A stretch of DNA of 51,783 nucleotides. It comes from Panacagrimonas sp052386745 (GTDB taxonomy: Bacteria; Pseudomonadota; Gammaproteobacteria; Nevskiales; Nevskiaceae). The position numbers were made by a program, and so were the translations under genes. Below the pieces are notes generated by a model. The model was not told where the DNA came from. It saw only the letters and a program-made list of their open reading frames with translations, and did not search any database. Location of the stretch: contig JBQTJW010000017.1 in the NCBI GenBank assembly GCA_052386745.1, positions 1 through 51,783 on the forward strand. The letters are read 5' to 3'. This document shows, in pieces, positions 34,749 to 43,034 of the stretch (position 1 is the first letter of the stretch; each line of letters starts with the position of its first letter).

Positions 34749-34863
34749 GGGCGAATCCCTCGGATGGTCGGCCCGGGCGCCTGAATCGGCGCCAGGGGAG
34801 GCAGCAAGGCCGGCAGAAACCGGGCCAGTGCGTGAAGGCGGCGGTCGGGCAGGTTCGGGCCGG

Positions 34864-35784
34864 TCATTGGCGGCGTGCGCTGCGCAGCGGTTCGGCCGCG
34901 GTGCCGTGGACGATCATCTCGATGAACTCGCTCGCGAGGCCCGCCAGCAGTTCGGGGTGGCTGAGCGGCACCCAGTGGCCGGTATCGATCTCGCGCTGCC
35001 AAAGGCTGGCCACCCAGCGCGGCAGATCGTCCAGCACTTCCGGGATCATGAAGGGGTCCCGCCGCGCCACGATCACCTGTACGGGCACCTCCGTGCGCCG
35101 CTCCTGGGGCCGGCTCAAGCGCTGGAAGAAGTTGGCGCGGTACAGGTTCACGCCGTTGCGGCCGTCGCGTGACTGCGTGGGGCTGCGCTGCACGTCCACG
35201 CCATCGAATTTCCTGAGCAGCGCCGGCCAGCGCCTGTCCATGCCCAGCGTCCACAGCGCCGGCCCCAGGCCCGGCACGCGGAAGGCGCCAATGTACCAGG
35301 ACCGCGCGAACTGCCTGAAGGCCGGCGCCATCCCCGCCACCGACCCGCTGCGCAGGCGGCGGGAAAGCCAGCGCGCCGCGTGGTCGAGGCACGGCCCCGA
35401 AACGGACGTGAACGACGCGATGCGCCCCTTCATGCGCGCCGTGGTCACCGCTTCCCAGCTCTGGATCGATCCCCAGTCGTGGCCGACCACGTGCACCGGT
35501 GCCTCGGGGCTGACCGCATCGGCCACCGCGGCCAGATCCGCCACCAGTTGTTCCAGCCGGTAGCCGTGCACGGTGGCCGGGGCGGATGAAAGGCCCGTTC
35601 CGCGGACGTCGTAAGCCACCACGTGGAAGCGCGCCGCCAGAACCGGCGCCACCGACGACCACACCCGGGCCGAATCGGGGTAGCCGTGAACCAGGATCAC
35701 CGTAGGCCGTCCGGGCGCCGGCTCGCCCCAGACATGGACGGCGAGATCGACCTCGCCTGATTTCACGAACTGGGCGGGGGGCAT
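34864..35784 (-). CDS. Alpha/beta-fold hydrolase, epoxide-hydrolase-like
   Basis: A 306-residue alpha/beta hydrolase. The oxyanion HGYPDS and the nucleophile elbow GHDWGS (about residues 99-104) place aspartate rather than serine as nucleophile, as in epoxide hydrolases and haloalkane dehalogenases. The late acid lies in ARRDPFMIPE and the catalytic histidine in DTGHWVPLSHPE. Cap tyrosines that define epoxide hydrolases were not checked in detail, so substrate is open. The start at 35784 has GGAG eight bases ahead; MPAR at 35814 is an in-frame alternative. No signal peptide. Probably an operon with the PF10118 gene. Confidence 0.85.
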   Translation of the reverse strand: MPPAQFVKSGEVDLAVHVWGEPAPGRPTVILVHGYPDSARVWSSVAPVLAARFHVVAYDVRGTGLSSAPATVHGYRLEQLVADLAAVADAVSPEAPVHVVGHDWGSIQSWEAVTTARMKGRIASFTSVSGPCLDHAARWLSRRLRSGSVAGMAPAFRQFARSWYIGAFRVPGLGPALWTLGMDRRWPALLRKFDGVDVQRSPTQSRDGRNGVNLYRANFFQRLSRPQERRTEVPVQVIVARRDPFMIPEVLDDLPRWVASLWQREIDTGHWVPLSHPELLAGLASEFIEMIVHGTAAEPLRSARRQ

Positions 35785-35972
35785 CGGCGGGACTCCGGCA
35801 TCGCGTGCGGGCATGGCGGGTAGCAATGTCCGCGTGGCGGCACCTTCGCGCAATGTCGTTTCGGGCATTCCCGCGCGGCGCCAGGGCCCTGTGGGCACTG
35901 GTTCACAGAACGGCGGCTGCCCGCAGACGGCAGAATCGACAGCGCCCCGCCGCTGTGGCAGCCTGCCCGCCC

Positions 35973-36365
35973 GTGTGCACCCCCACTGCCCGCCGCCTGA
36001 CCCTCCTGATCGCCATTTTCGGATGGCTGGCGCAGCTGTGCCTGCCGATGGCGCACGCCACGCTGATGGCCGATGGCAACACCGGGCTCTCGGCATGGTG
36101 CGGTGCCGGCTCGCCGGCCATGAAGGCCAGGCTGGCAGCGCTGCCACCGGACGTGCGGGAAATCCTGCAGAAGGACGTCGGCGGGAGTGACCCGTCCTGC
36201 GTGCAGCTTTGCAGCGCTGCGGCGGGCGGTGGCCTGCCCCCCATCGGCGCCACGGTGGCCTTGCGCGCCGCCGGCGTGGAAATCGTCCCCGTTGCGGCCG
36301 TCGTCCCCCCGCAACGATCGCACGCGGGCCCCCCGCCCGCCCGCGGGCCACCCGCTCTCCGCTGA
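35973..36365 (+). CDS. DUF2946-like small membrane/exported protein
   Basis: A protein of about 130 residues from a GTG start: a basic N-terminus, a hydrophobic segment (LLIAIFGWLAQLCLPMAHA), two cysteine-bearing stretches (SAWCGAG and DPSCVQLCSA) and a Pro/Ala/Arg-rich tail ending PPARGPPALR. That layout resembles DUF2946 proteins, many of which sit next to copper-handling genes; that context is from memory. The function is unknown. The start is not fixed by a ribosome site; a GTG at 35955 and upstream ATGs are in frame. First of three genes with the barrel and the lipoprotein; divergent from the alpha/beta hydrolase. Confidence 0.6.
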   Translation: MCTPTARRLTLLIAIFGWLAQLCLPMAHATLMADGNTGLSAWCGAGSPAMKARLAALPPDVREILQKDVGGSDPSCVQLCSAAAGGGLPPIGATVALRAAGVEIVPVAAVVPPQRSHAGPPPARGPPALR

Positions 36366-36414
36366 TTCATCAGCCTTGCTGCCGGCCCTTGCGGCCCGGC
36401 CTTCCCCAGCAAAT

Positions 36415-36432
36415 GGCCGCGTGAACGCGGCC
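36415..36432 (+). promoter_or_regulatory. Hairpin touching the ribosome site of the barrel gene
   Basis: A perfect 7-bp stem, GGCCGCG/CGCGGCC with TGAA loop, ends one base before the CGGAGAG that serves as ribosome site of the gene at 36446. Such a stem could tune translation start; nothing shows that it responds to a signal. Confidence 0.4.
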
Positions 36433-36445
36433 CGGAGAGCGTTCC

Positions 36446-37354
36446 ATGCTGCATCCCATTTCCTGCGTACCGGCGCTTGTGCCGGTCGCGGCGGCGGCCG
36501 CCCTGGCCGCCGGATTCGCCTTGCCCGCCCACGCCTGCTCCACCTGCAAGTGCGGCGACTACACCATCAACCTGCTCGGCACCGAGAAGCCCTTTTCCAA
36601 CCGGTTCCGCATCGGCGTGGACACGCTGGTGCGATCGGAAACGCAGGGCGCCGGCCTTGCGCAACGCGACACCGACGAGTGGCGCACGCTGCTCGGCCTG
36701 GCCTGGAGCGTCAATGAAAACCTGACCCTGGCCGCGCAGGTTCCGTGGGTGCGCAAGGAGGTCGAGAACCGGACGCTCGCCCGGGCGCAAGCGCAGGGGT
36801 TGGGCGATATCGACCTGTTTGCCCGCTACGTGCTGTACCGCGGCGGCAGCGGCTCGGGCCGTCACCTGGCCGGCGTCCGGCTGGGCGTGCGCCTGCCGAC
36901 CGCCGACGAGGTGGAAGTGGACGGCGAAAAGGTGGACATCGATGCCCAGCCCGACGCCGGCAGCACCGCGCCCAACCTCGGCGGCTGGTACGCGTACTTC
37001 CGCTTTCCCTGGTTTGCCACCGCCTCGGTCAACTACTTCCACTTCAGCGACGGGCACCAGGACATCGCGCCCGGCGATGCGGTCGGAGCGTCGCTGCTCG
37101 GGCAGTACGGGTTCAACCAGACGGTGGCGGTGCAGCTTGGCATCGACGCGCGTTACGCGGAGAAGAACCAGTTTTCCGGAGTGGACGACCCCGATTCCGG
37201 CGGCACGCTGGCCATGGCCTACGCGGGCGTGGCTATCCGCGCGCTGGACGAACTGGTGGTGAACGCCGCCATCCAGGCCCCTTTCATCGAAGAACTGCAC
37301 GGCCGCCAGCAGGAAGACCCGGTGTTTCGCCTCGGCCTGGCCTACGACTTCTAG
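36446..37354 (+). CDS. Outer-membrane beta-barrel protein with N-terminal CSTCKCGD
   Basis: A 302-residue exported protein. The signal peptide (1-30, ending AHA) is cut just before CSTCKCGDYTINLLGTE, so the mature N-terminus carries three cysteines in a CxxCxC pattern. The rest alternates in amphipathic strands (LTLAAQVPWV, GVRLGVRLPT, ASVNYFHFSDG, LAMAYAGVAI) and ends in FRLGLAYDF with the terminal Phe of outer-membrane proteins. Its form recalls the MetA-pathway phenol-degradation transporter family. The CxxCxC head could bind a soft metal such as copper. It lies between a DUF2946-like gene and a lipoprotein gene, 32 bases apart from the latter. Confidence 0.75.
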   Translation: MLHPISCVPALVPVAAAAALAAGFALPAHACSTCKCGDYTINLLGTEKPFSNRFRIGVDTLVRSETQGAGLAQRDTDEWRTLLGLAWSVNENLTLAAQVPWVRKEVENRTLARAQAQGLGDIDLFARYVLYRGGSGSGRHLAGVRLGVRLPTADEVEVDGEKVDIDAQPDAGSTAPNLGGWYAYFRFPWFATASVNYFHFSDGHQDIAPGDAVGASLLGQYGFNQTVAVQLGIDARYAEKNQFSGVDDPDSGGTLAMAYAGVAIRALDELVVNAAIQAPFIEELHGRQQEDPVFRLGLAYDF

Positions 37355-37386
37355 ATCGAACCTCCTTTCAGACAGACCCCCTCACC

Positions 37387-38199
37387 ATGAACATCAAGCA
37401 CCTCGTTGTAGCGGCAACGGCGCTCGCCCTGTCGGCCTGCGGCGGCAGCGGTTCCACGCGGGACGGCATCGACGTGGACGTGATCGGCATCGCCCAGGGC
37501 GCCGCCCCGGGCGAATCCAAGTCCGCGGCTGCGGAAAGCAGGCGTGCCGAGATCAAGACCTTCCGTCGCGGCGACGGCCTGCGTATCGAACTGCAACTGG
37601 GCCTGCTCAACCTGGTGCCGGTGGAATTGCAGCCCTGCAGCGCGCTGACGCGGCTGTTTGAACGGCTCGCCCCCCTCAATCCCCTGGCCAGCGCCTACGC
37701 GCACGCCGGCCACTCCGGGGGCGAGGCGCCGGAGGGCGCGCTCGACGTGATGGAGGCAGACGGCACCGCCTTCGATCTCGGCAGGTTTCCGGCCGGCCCG
37801 GGGCGCTACTGCGGCATCGTCGTGGAAATCCAGCCCGGCGCCGGCACCCCGCCCAAGCATGGCGGCGACCTGGATACCGGCATGGGCGGCACCCTGGTCA
37901 ACGTGGCGCCGTGCTACTACCCGGGTACGGAATCGCTGAGCGACGAAGAGGCCGCCGCGGCCTCGTCGCACCACTGCATCCAGACCAAGGTCATGACCGC
38001 CGCTCGCAGTGTGACCCTGCCCTTCGCCGAGCCCGTGACGCTGGACGCGGGCAACCGGTCGCTGGGCGTCACCGTGGTCAGCCACTACGAGGCGTGGTTC
38101 GAGGGCATCGACTTCGATCTGCTCGCCACCGACGCGGCGCAGCAGGCGCTGCTGCTGGACAACGCGGCGGCCTCGCTAGAGGCGCTCACCGGGGGGTGA
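37387..38199 (+). CDS. Lipoprotein with four cysteines and a His-rich stretch, unknown
   Basis: A 270-residue lipoprotein (lipobox LSAC, cysteine 18). The mature part has four further cysteines spread as QPCSAL, GRYCGIV, APCYYPG and HHCIQTK, and the histidine stretch AYAHAGHSGG near residue 103. Four Cys plus His resembles the MbnP metallo-mystery-pair layout, but the spacing and surrounding sequence do not match what I recall of MbnP and no MauG-like partner is present. It probably faces the periplasm in the outer membrane, which fits a partner role with the preceding barrel. Start chosen for the signal peptide; the upstream frame overlaps the barrel gene. Confidence 0.72.
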   Translation: MNIKHLVVAATALALSACGGSGSTRDGIDVDVIGIAQGAAPGESKSAAAESRRAEIKTFRRGDGLRIELQLGLLNLVPVELQPCSALTRLFERLAPLNPLASAYAHAGHSGGEAPEGALDVMEADGTAFDLGRFPAGPGRYCGIVVEIQPGAGTPPKHGGDLDTGMGGTLVNVAPCYYPGTESLSDEEAAAASSHHCIQTKVMTAARSVTLPFAEPVTLDAGNRSLGVTVVSHYEAWFEGIDFDLLATDAAQQALLLDNAAASLEALTGG

Positions 38200-38746
38200 G
38201 CCGTCGGCAGCGCGGCTTTTCTAGCGCCCCGGCTCGTAAGTCTGGCCCGGGGCCGGCTGCTGGAGGGGTGTCCTGGCGCGCCAGCATCCGGTAGAGCCCG
38301 GGCAGGACAAGCGGCATCAGCAGCGAGAAGGTCACGATGCCGCCCATCACCACGGCGGCCAGCCGGGCGCCCACGATCACCAGCTGGTCGGTGTCCGATT
38401 GCGGGCGCCGCACCAGCAGGGCCATCCGGGTGGCGTTGCGGTCGTCCAGCAAGCGCGCGTTGAAGCGCGGGAAGCCGGCCGCGGTTTCCTCCACCAGCCG
38501 CGCCATGGCCGGCACGTCGTTGCTGAGCCAGAGTTGGACGAGTGCGTCTGGGCGCAGCTCGGGCCGTTCCAGGTCGTCGAGCGAGGACTGCAGGAACCGA
38601 CCGGCCATGGGCGCATCCATGCCCTCCAGCAGGTCGAGCTGGGCTTGCGGACTCTCCAGCGACTGCACCGGCCAGTTCTGCGCGGCGGCGCGGCGGAAAA
38701 AGTGCTGGTCGATGCCCAGGCCGGACGGTATGCCCGGGATTGGGAA
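38186..38746 (-). pseudogene. TraB/GumN fragment joined to an RND-efflux C-terminal tail
   Basis: In the same frame as phoD and directly after its TGA, 186 codons stay open. The first part (GLGIDQHFFRRAAAQNWPV, LESPQAQLDLLEGM, then FLQSSLDDL and ARLLDDRNATRM) matches the C-terminal half of TraB/GumN-like proteins. At TDQLVIVGA the match ends. What follows (RLAAVVMGGIVTF, then LPGLYRMLAR) is the last helix of a CusA/CzcA-type RND pump. Neither parent is complete and the N-terminus is missing, so this is a deletion-fused remnant. A 160-residue frame with GTG start (38668) could in principle be made. It overlaps the end of the lipoprotein gene by 14 bases. Confidence 0.7.
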
Positions 38747-40465
38747 TCACGCGGTGGCCGGGGGCGTGACGATCGCCACGGCCGGTGCCGGCGCGGGGGG
38801 CGTCTCGCGCGGCGTGCTGGCGCTGGCCCGGGTCAGGTGGTTGCCGCCCGCCACGGTCTTGAACGCGGCGTCCAGGCGCTCGGTGCTGGAACGCTCGGCG
38901 ATGGTGTCCACCACCCAGAACTCGCCCTGGCAGCGCTCCGCGGTGACGTCCAGCAGCAGGTAGCCCTTGCGCACCAGGTTGGCGTGCCGGATGTGCGGGT
39001 TTTCCAGGTGCAGCACCGGCTCCAGGATGGACAGGCCCGGCAGGCCGGCCGCGGTCACCGAGGTCGTCACGAACTCCACCGCCAGCGAGCCGGCGCCGTC
39101 GCTGCGGCGGTAGCCCTCGGGCGGCGGTTTCAGGCTGTTGGGGTCGCCGGTGACGTCGAGGGCGAAGGCGGTGTGGATGTCGCCGGTGAGGATCACGGTG
39201 TTGTCCACCGGCGCATGGCCGTCGTCGCCGTGCAGCACGGCAAGGATGCGGTCGCGCGCCACCGGGTAGCCGTCCCACTGGTCGGGGTTGAAGAACTGGC
39301 TGAGACCGCTGGCATTGGGAAGGCCCAGCACCTTGAGTTGCCCGAACATCACCTGCTGGCCGATCAGCTTCCAGCGGGCGGTGGACGTGCGCAGGCGCTC
39401 GATCAGCCATTGCTCCTGCGTGGCGCCGAGCAGGGTGCGCGCCGGATCCAGGTAATCGCCGGTGGCGGTGAACAGGCCGAAGAGCTGGTTCGGCGGCAGG
39501 TTGGGCGGCAGCTGCTGCGAGCGCGCGAGCAGGCGCGTGTCGAGCATGAGCAGGTCCACCAGCGAGCCCAGGCTGAAGCTGCGGTAGATGTGCGCCGCGT
39601 CGGGCACGCGGATGGGCATCCATTCCTCGTAGGCCTGCTGGCCCGCGCTCTTGCGCAGCGGCCAGCTGCCTTCCAGCTCGGGCTGGTGGTTGGCGGCGCC
39701 GTCGCGCCAGGCGTTGTTGGCGGTCTCGTGGTCGTCGTACACGCAGACCACGGGATGCTGGCGGTGCAGTTCCTGCACCTCGGGTTCGAGCTTGTAGTAG
39801 GCGTGGCGGGTGCGGTAGTCCTCCAGGCTGATGCACTCGTGCGCGGGCTCGTAGGTGCGCGCGTCGCCGAACTCGCCGTTGCCGTACTCGTAGATGTAGT
39901 CGCCCAGGTGGACCACCAGGTCCAGGTCGGCGCGCTGGGCCACGCGCGCGTAGGCGTTGAAGAAACCGTGCGCGTAGCTGGCGCAGGACAGCACCGCCAT
40001 GCGCAGCCGCTCCACCTCGCCCTCGGGCAGGGTGCGCGTGCGGCCGATGGGTGACTGCTGGTCCAGCGCGGTGAACCGGTAGTAGTAGGTGGTGCCGGGG
40101 TTGAGGCCCGTGACGTCGATCTTCACGGTGAAGTCGCGTTCGGGCGTGGCCATGCCCTCGGCTTCGAGCAGGCCGGCGCCGAAGCCGGGATCGGTGGCCA
40201 GGGTCACGCGCACGGGCGTGTCCTCGCCGCCCGGCACGTTGAGACGCGTCCACAGGATGACGCGGTCACCGAGCGGATCGCCGCTGGCCACGCCGTGGCG
40301 GAACACCGGCTCGCCCTCGTTGACCGGGCGGCCGCCGCCGGAGGAGGCATCGCAGCCCGCCAGCAGCGGGCCGATGCCCATCGCCGCCGCCGACTGCGCG
40401 CCGCGCTTGAGGAATTCGCGGCGGGACAAGCCGGCGCGCCGCTTCTTTCGTCGGGGTGCGGACAT
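38747..40465 (-). CDS. phoD: PhoD-family alkaline phosphatase
   Basis: A 572-residue phosphodiesterase/alkaline phosphatase D. A Tat signal (SRREFLKRG at 14-22) and a lipobox-like LLAGC (cysteine 38) suggest export as a folded, perhaps lipid-anchored protein. The N-terminal beta domain (about 55-150) precedes the metallophosphatase core with CASYAHG, HLGDYIYEYG and YDDHETANN, which bind iron and calcium. The later ILTGDIHTAF carries the final metal histidine. It releases phosphate from phosphodiesters in the periplasm. No PhoB box was found in the 117-base gap upstream. The remnant pseudogene follows its stop codon in frame. Confidence 0.92.
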   Translation of the reverse strand: MSAPRRKKRRAGLSRREFLKRGAQSAAAMGIGPLLAGCDASSGGGRPVNEGEPVFRHGVASGDPLGDRVILWTRLNVPGGEDTPVRVTLATDPGFGAGLLEAEGMATPERDFTVKIDVTGLNPGTTYYYRFTALDQQSPIGRTRTLPEGEVERLRMAVLSCASYAHGFFNAYARVAQRADLDLVVHLGDYIYEYGNGEFGDARTYEPAHECISLEDYRTRHAYYKLEPEVQELHRQHPVVCVYDDHETANNAWRDGAANHQPELEGSWPLRKSAGQQAYEEWMPIRVPDAAHIYRSFSLGSLVDLLMLDTRLLARSQQLPPNLPPNQLFGLFTATGDYLDPARTLLGATQEQWLIERLRTSTARWKLIGQQVMFGQLKVLGLPNASGLSQFFNPDQWDGYPVARDRILAVLHGDDGHAPVDNTVILTGDIHTAFALDVTGDPNSLKPPPEGYRRSDGAGSLAVEFVTTSVTAAGLPGLSILEPVLHLENPHIRHANLVRKGYLLLDVTAERCQGEFWVVDTIAERSSTERLDAAFKTVAGGNHLTRASASTPRETPPAPAPAVAIVTPPATA

Positions 40466-40582
40466 GGTTCTGCTCCGGGATCAGGGGCGCGAGGGTGGGG
40501 CCGTTTGGCCGCGGCGTGGCCTGCACCGGATGGTCTGCCCTGCGAGTGCGCGATGGGTTCGCATGGGCAGTGAGAGCCGGCG

Positions 40583-41458
40583 CTATTCGGCTTCGCCCGG
40601 CATCAGCCAGCCGCCGGTTGCCGCCGGTGCGCCGCCCAGGCCGGCAAAGTCGAACAGGCTGCGGTCGGCCAGCTGCGAGGGCGCAACGTTGGCCAGCGAG
40701 CGGAAGATGATCTCGCTGCGGCCGGGGTACTCGCGCTCCCAGGCGTCCATCATCCGGCGCACCTGCTTGCGTTGCAGGTTTTCCTGCGAGCCGCACAGGT
40801 TGCAGGGGATGATGGGAAACGCCTGCTGCGCCGCGTATTCGGCGATGTCCGCCTCGCGGCAGTAGGCCAGCGGCCGGATGACGATGTTGCGGCCGTCGTC
40901 CGACAGCAGCTTGGGCGGCATGGCCGAGAGCTTGCCGCCGAAGAACAGGTTGAGAAAGAACGTGGCGAGGATGTCGTCGCGGTGATGCCCGAGTGCGATC
41001 TTGCTGAAGCCCTGCTCGTGCGCAAACGTGTACAGCGCGCCGCGGCGCAGGCGCGAGCACAGCGAGCACATGGTCTTGCCCTCGGGGATGTTGCGCTTCA
41101 CCACCGAGTAGGTGTCCTGCTCCAGGATGGTGTACGCCACCCCGCGCGCGGCCAGGTACTGCGGCAGCACGTGGGCGGGGAAATCGGGCTGCTTCTGGTC
41201 CAGGTTGACCGCGTGCAGCGCGAAGCGCACCGGCGCCTTGGCCTGGAGCTGCAGCAGCATCTCCAGCATGGTGTAGCTGTCTTTCCCTCCGGACAGGCAC
41301 ACCATCACGCGGTCGCCCTCGCCGATCATGCCGAAGTCCTGGATGGCCCGGCCGACCTCGCGGCGCAGGCGCTTAGCCAGCTTGTGCGACTCGTGGCGCG
41401 CGCGCGCCTCGCCCGCGGGGCGGGCCGGCCGGAAATCCTGCAGGGCGTTGACGTTCAT
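40583..41458 (-). CDS. ttcA: tRNA 2-thiocytidine(32) synthetase TtcA
   Basis: A 291-residue PP-loop ATPase that thiolates cytidine 32 of certain tRNAs using a [4Fe-4S] cluster. The PP-loop SGGKDS is at about 56-61. The cluster cysteine pair is CSLC near 131-134 with the third in the later CNLCG. The family motif HHRDDILATFFLNLF is present. The upstream frame is open, but the ATG at 41458 begins the conserved part. Stands alone between phoD and chrA on the same strand; 40466-40582 shows only a bulged inverted repeat (TGCCCTGCGA / TCGCATGGGCA, 40536-40569). Confidence 0.94.
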   Translation of the reverse strand: MNVNALQDFRPARPAGEARARHESHKLAKRLRREVGRAIQDFGMIGEGDRVMVCLSGGKDSYTMLEMLLQLQAKAPVRFALHAVNLDQKQPDFPAHVLPQYLAARGVAYTILEQDTYSVVKRNIPEGKTMCSLCSRLRRGALYTFAHEQGFSKIALGHHRDDILATFFLNLFFGGKLSAMPPKLLSDDGRNIVIRPLAYCREADIAEYAAQQAFPIIPCNLCGSQENLQRKQVRRMMDAWEREYPGRSEIIFRSLANVAPSQLADRSLFDFAGLGGAPAATGGWLMPGEAE

Positions 41459-41549
41459 GGGACAGCCACGGGAAGCGAACGGGTATTTCAGCACGTTGCA
41501 GCCGCCCCGGGCCAAACCGGCACGGCGCCGCCGCGCAGGGGATGGACGC

Positions 41550-42893
41550 TCAGGCCAAATCGGCCAGCTTCAGCGCCAGCCCGGCGAAGGCGCAGGCTGC
41601 GAGCGTCGCGATCAGATTCAGGTGAAATCGCAGCAGCGCCAGCATGGCGCCCAGTCCCAGCAGCAGAGCCGCCACGTTCAGCGACGCCAGGTCCGGAACG
41701 GGCAGGTGCAGGCCGTGGCCTTGCCAGCTCTGCGTGCGGGCAAACAGCACGTGCAGCGCGAACCAGATCGACAGGTTCAGGATCACGCCCACCACCGCGG
41801 CGGTGATGGCGGTGAGCGCCGCGGAGAGCCAGACGTTGTCGCGCAGGCGTTCGATGTACGGCGCGCCCAGGAAAATCCACAGGAAGCACGGCACGAACGT
41901 GACCCAGGTCGAGAGCGTGCCGCCGAGCACGCCGGCCAGGAGCGGGTCGAGCGAGCCCGGATCGCGGTGGGCGCCCAGGAATCCCACGTAGGTCAGCACC
42001 AGGATCAGCGGCCCGGGCGTGGTTTCCGCCAGCGCGAGGCCCTGCACCATCTCCCCCGGCAGCAGCCAGCCGTAGCGTTCCACCGCCTGCTGCGTCATGT
42101 AGGCCAGCACGGCGTAGGCGCCGCCGAACGTCACCACCGCCATCTTGCTGAAGAACACCGCCTCCTGCGTGAAGACGTGGCGCGCGCCGAGCGTCAGGAA
42201 CAGCAGCAGGACCGGCAGGCCCCACAGCACGGCGCCGGTCATGAGCACGCGCAGGGTCCAGTCCGCGGTGGGACGAGCGTGATCGGGCAGCGGCAGTTCG
42301 CCGACGGTGCCGGTGCCCGCCTTGGCCTTGGGCAGGAAGACCTGCGGCGCAAGGCGACGGCCGATCAGCCCCAGCAGCGCAGCCAGGATCACGATGACGG
42401 GAAACGGGACGCCGAAGGCAAAGATCGCCACGAACGCGAGCCCGGCCAGCGCATGCAGCGCCCGATGCCGCAGCGCCTTGCGGCCGATGCGGATCACCGC
42501 TTCCAGCACCACGGCCAGCGTCGCGGCCTGCATGCCGAACAGCAGGCCCTGCATCCAGGCCAGGTCGCCGTAGGTCACGTAGGCGATGGCGATCAGCGTC
42601 ATCAGCACGAAGCCGGGCAGGATGAACAGCAGCCCCGCCGCCAGGCCACCGGCGGTGCGGTGCATGAGCCAGCCAATGTACGTCGCCAGCTGCTGCGCCT
42701 CCGGCCCGGGCAGCAACATGCAGTAGTTGAGCGCGTGCAGGAAGCGTGTCTCCGAGATCCAGCGCTTCTCGTCGACCACGATGCGATGCATCAGGGCGAT
42801 CTGCCCCGCCGGCCCGCCAAAATTCACGAAGCCGATCTTGAGCCACACGAGCACGGCTTCGCGGAACGGAACGGGCGGCGGGGTGACGGACAT
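41550..42893 (-). CDS. chrA: Chromate efflux transporter ChrA
   Basis: A 447-residue two-domain (LCHR) chromate transporter of the inner membrane. Both CHR repeats carry their family motif: FVNFGGPAGQI near 21-31 and VTFGGAYAVLAY near 250-262, each followed by a GP(E/L)-type loop (LLPGPEAQQL, ETTPGPLILV). About ten hydrophobic segments are evident. It exports chromate by proton antiport; sulfate-like anions are an alternative in some relatives. The ATG at 42893 is where the family homology begins. No chrB regulator is adjacent. Confidence 0.93.
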   Translation of the reverse strand: MSVTPPPVPFREAVLVWLKIGFVNFGGPAGQIALMHRIVVDEKRWISETRFLHALNYCMLLPGPEAQQLATYIGWLMHRTAGGLAAGLLFILPGFVLMTLIAIAYVTYGDLAWMQGLLFGMQAATLAVVLEAVIRIGRKALRHRALHALAGLAFVAIFAFGVPFPVIVILAALLGLIGRRLAPQVFLPKAKAGTGTVGELPLPDHARPTADWTLRVLMTGAVLWGLPVLLLFLTLGARHVFTQEAVFFSKMAVVTFGGAYAVLAYMTQQAVERYGWLLPGEMVQGLALAETTPGPLILVLTYVGFLGAHRDPGSLDPLLAGVLGGTLSTWVTFVPCFLWIFLGAPYIERLRDNVWLSAALTAITAAVVGVILNLSIWFALHVLFARTQSWQGHGLHLPVPDLASLNVAALLLGLGAMLALLRFHLNLIATLAACAFAGLALKLADLA

Positions 42894-43034
42894 GGCCGGG
42901 ATTTCGGGGATGGAGGAAGTGCCAGGGTCGGGCCCGCCACGGTGCGGGCAGCCGTTCGTGGCCCGAACCTTATCCGACGCGGCAGACGGTGCGGAGCTCG
43001 CCGGCACCCTCGGCTGTGCCGGTTCGGGTTCGGC

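Noticed and set aside
37387..38199. MbnP (metallo-mystery pair) assignment for the lipoprotein
   Set aside because: Cysteine count fits but spacing and context do not; no di-heme MbnH gene is adjacent.
38747..38749. Stop-codon readthrough or selenocysteine at the phoD TGA
   Set aside because: The frame stays open past the stop, but the downstream part is a GumN/RND fragment unrelated to PhoD, and no SECIS-like structure was recognised.
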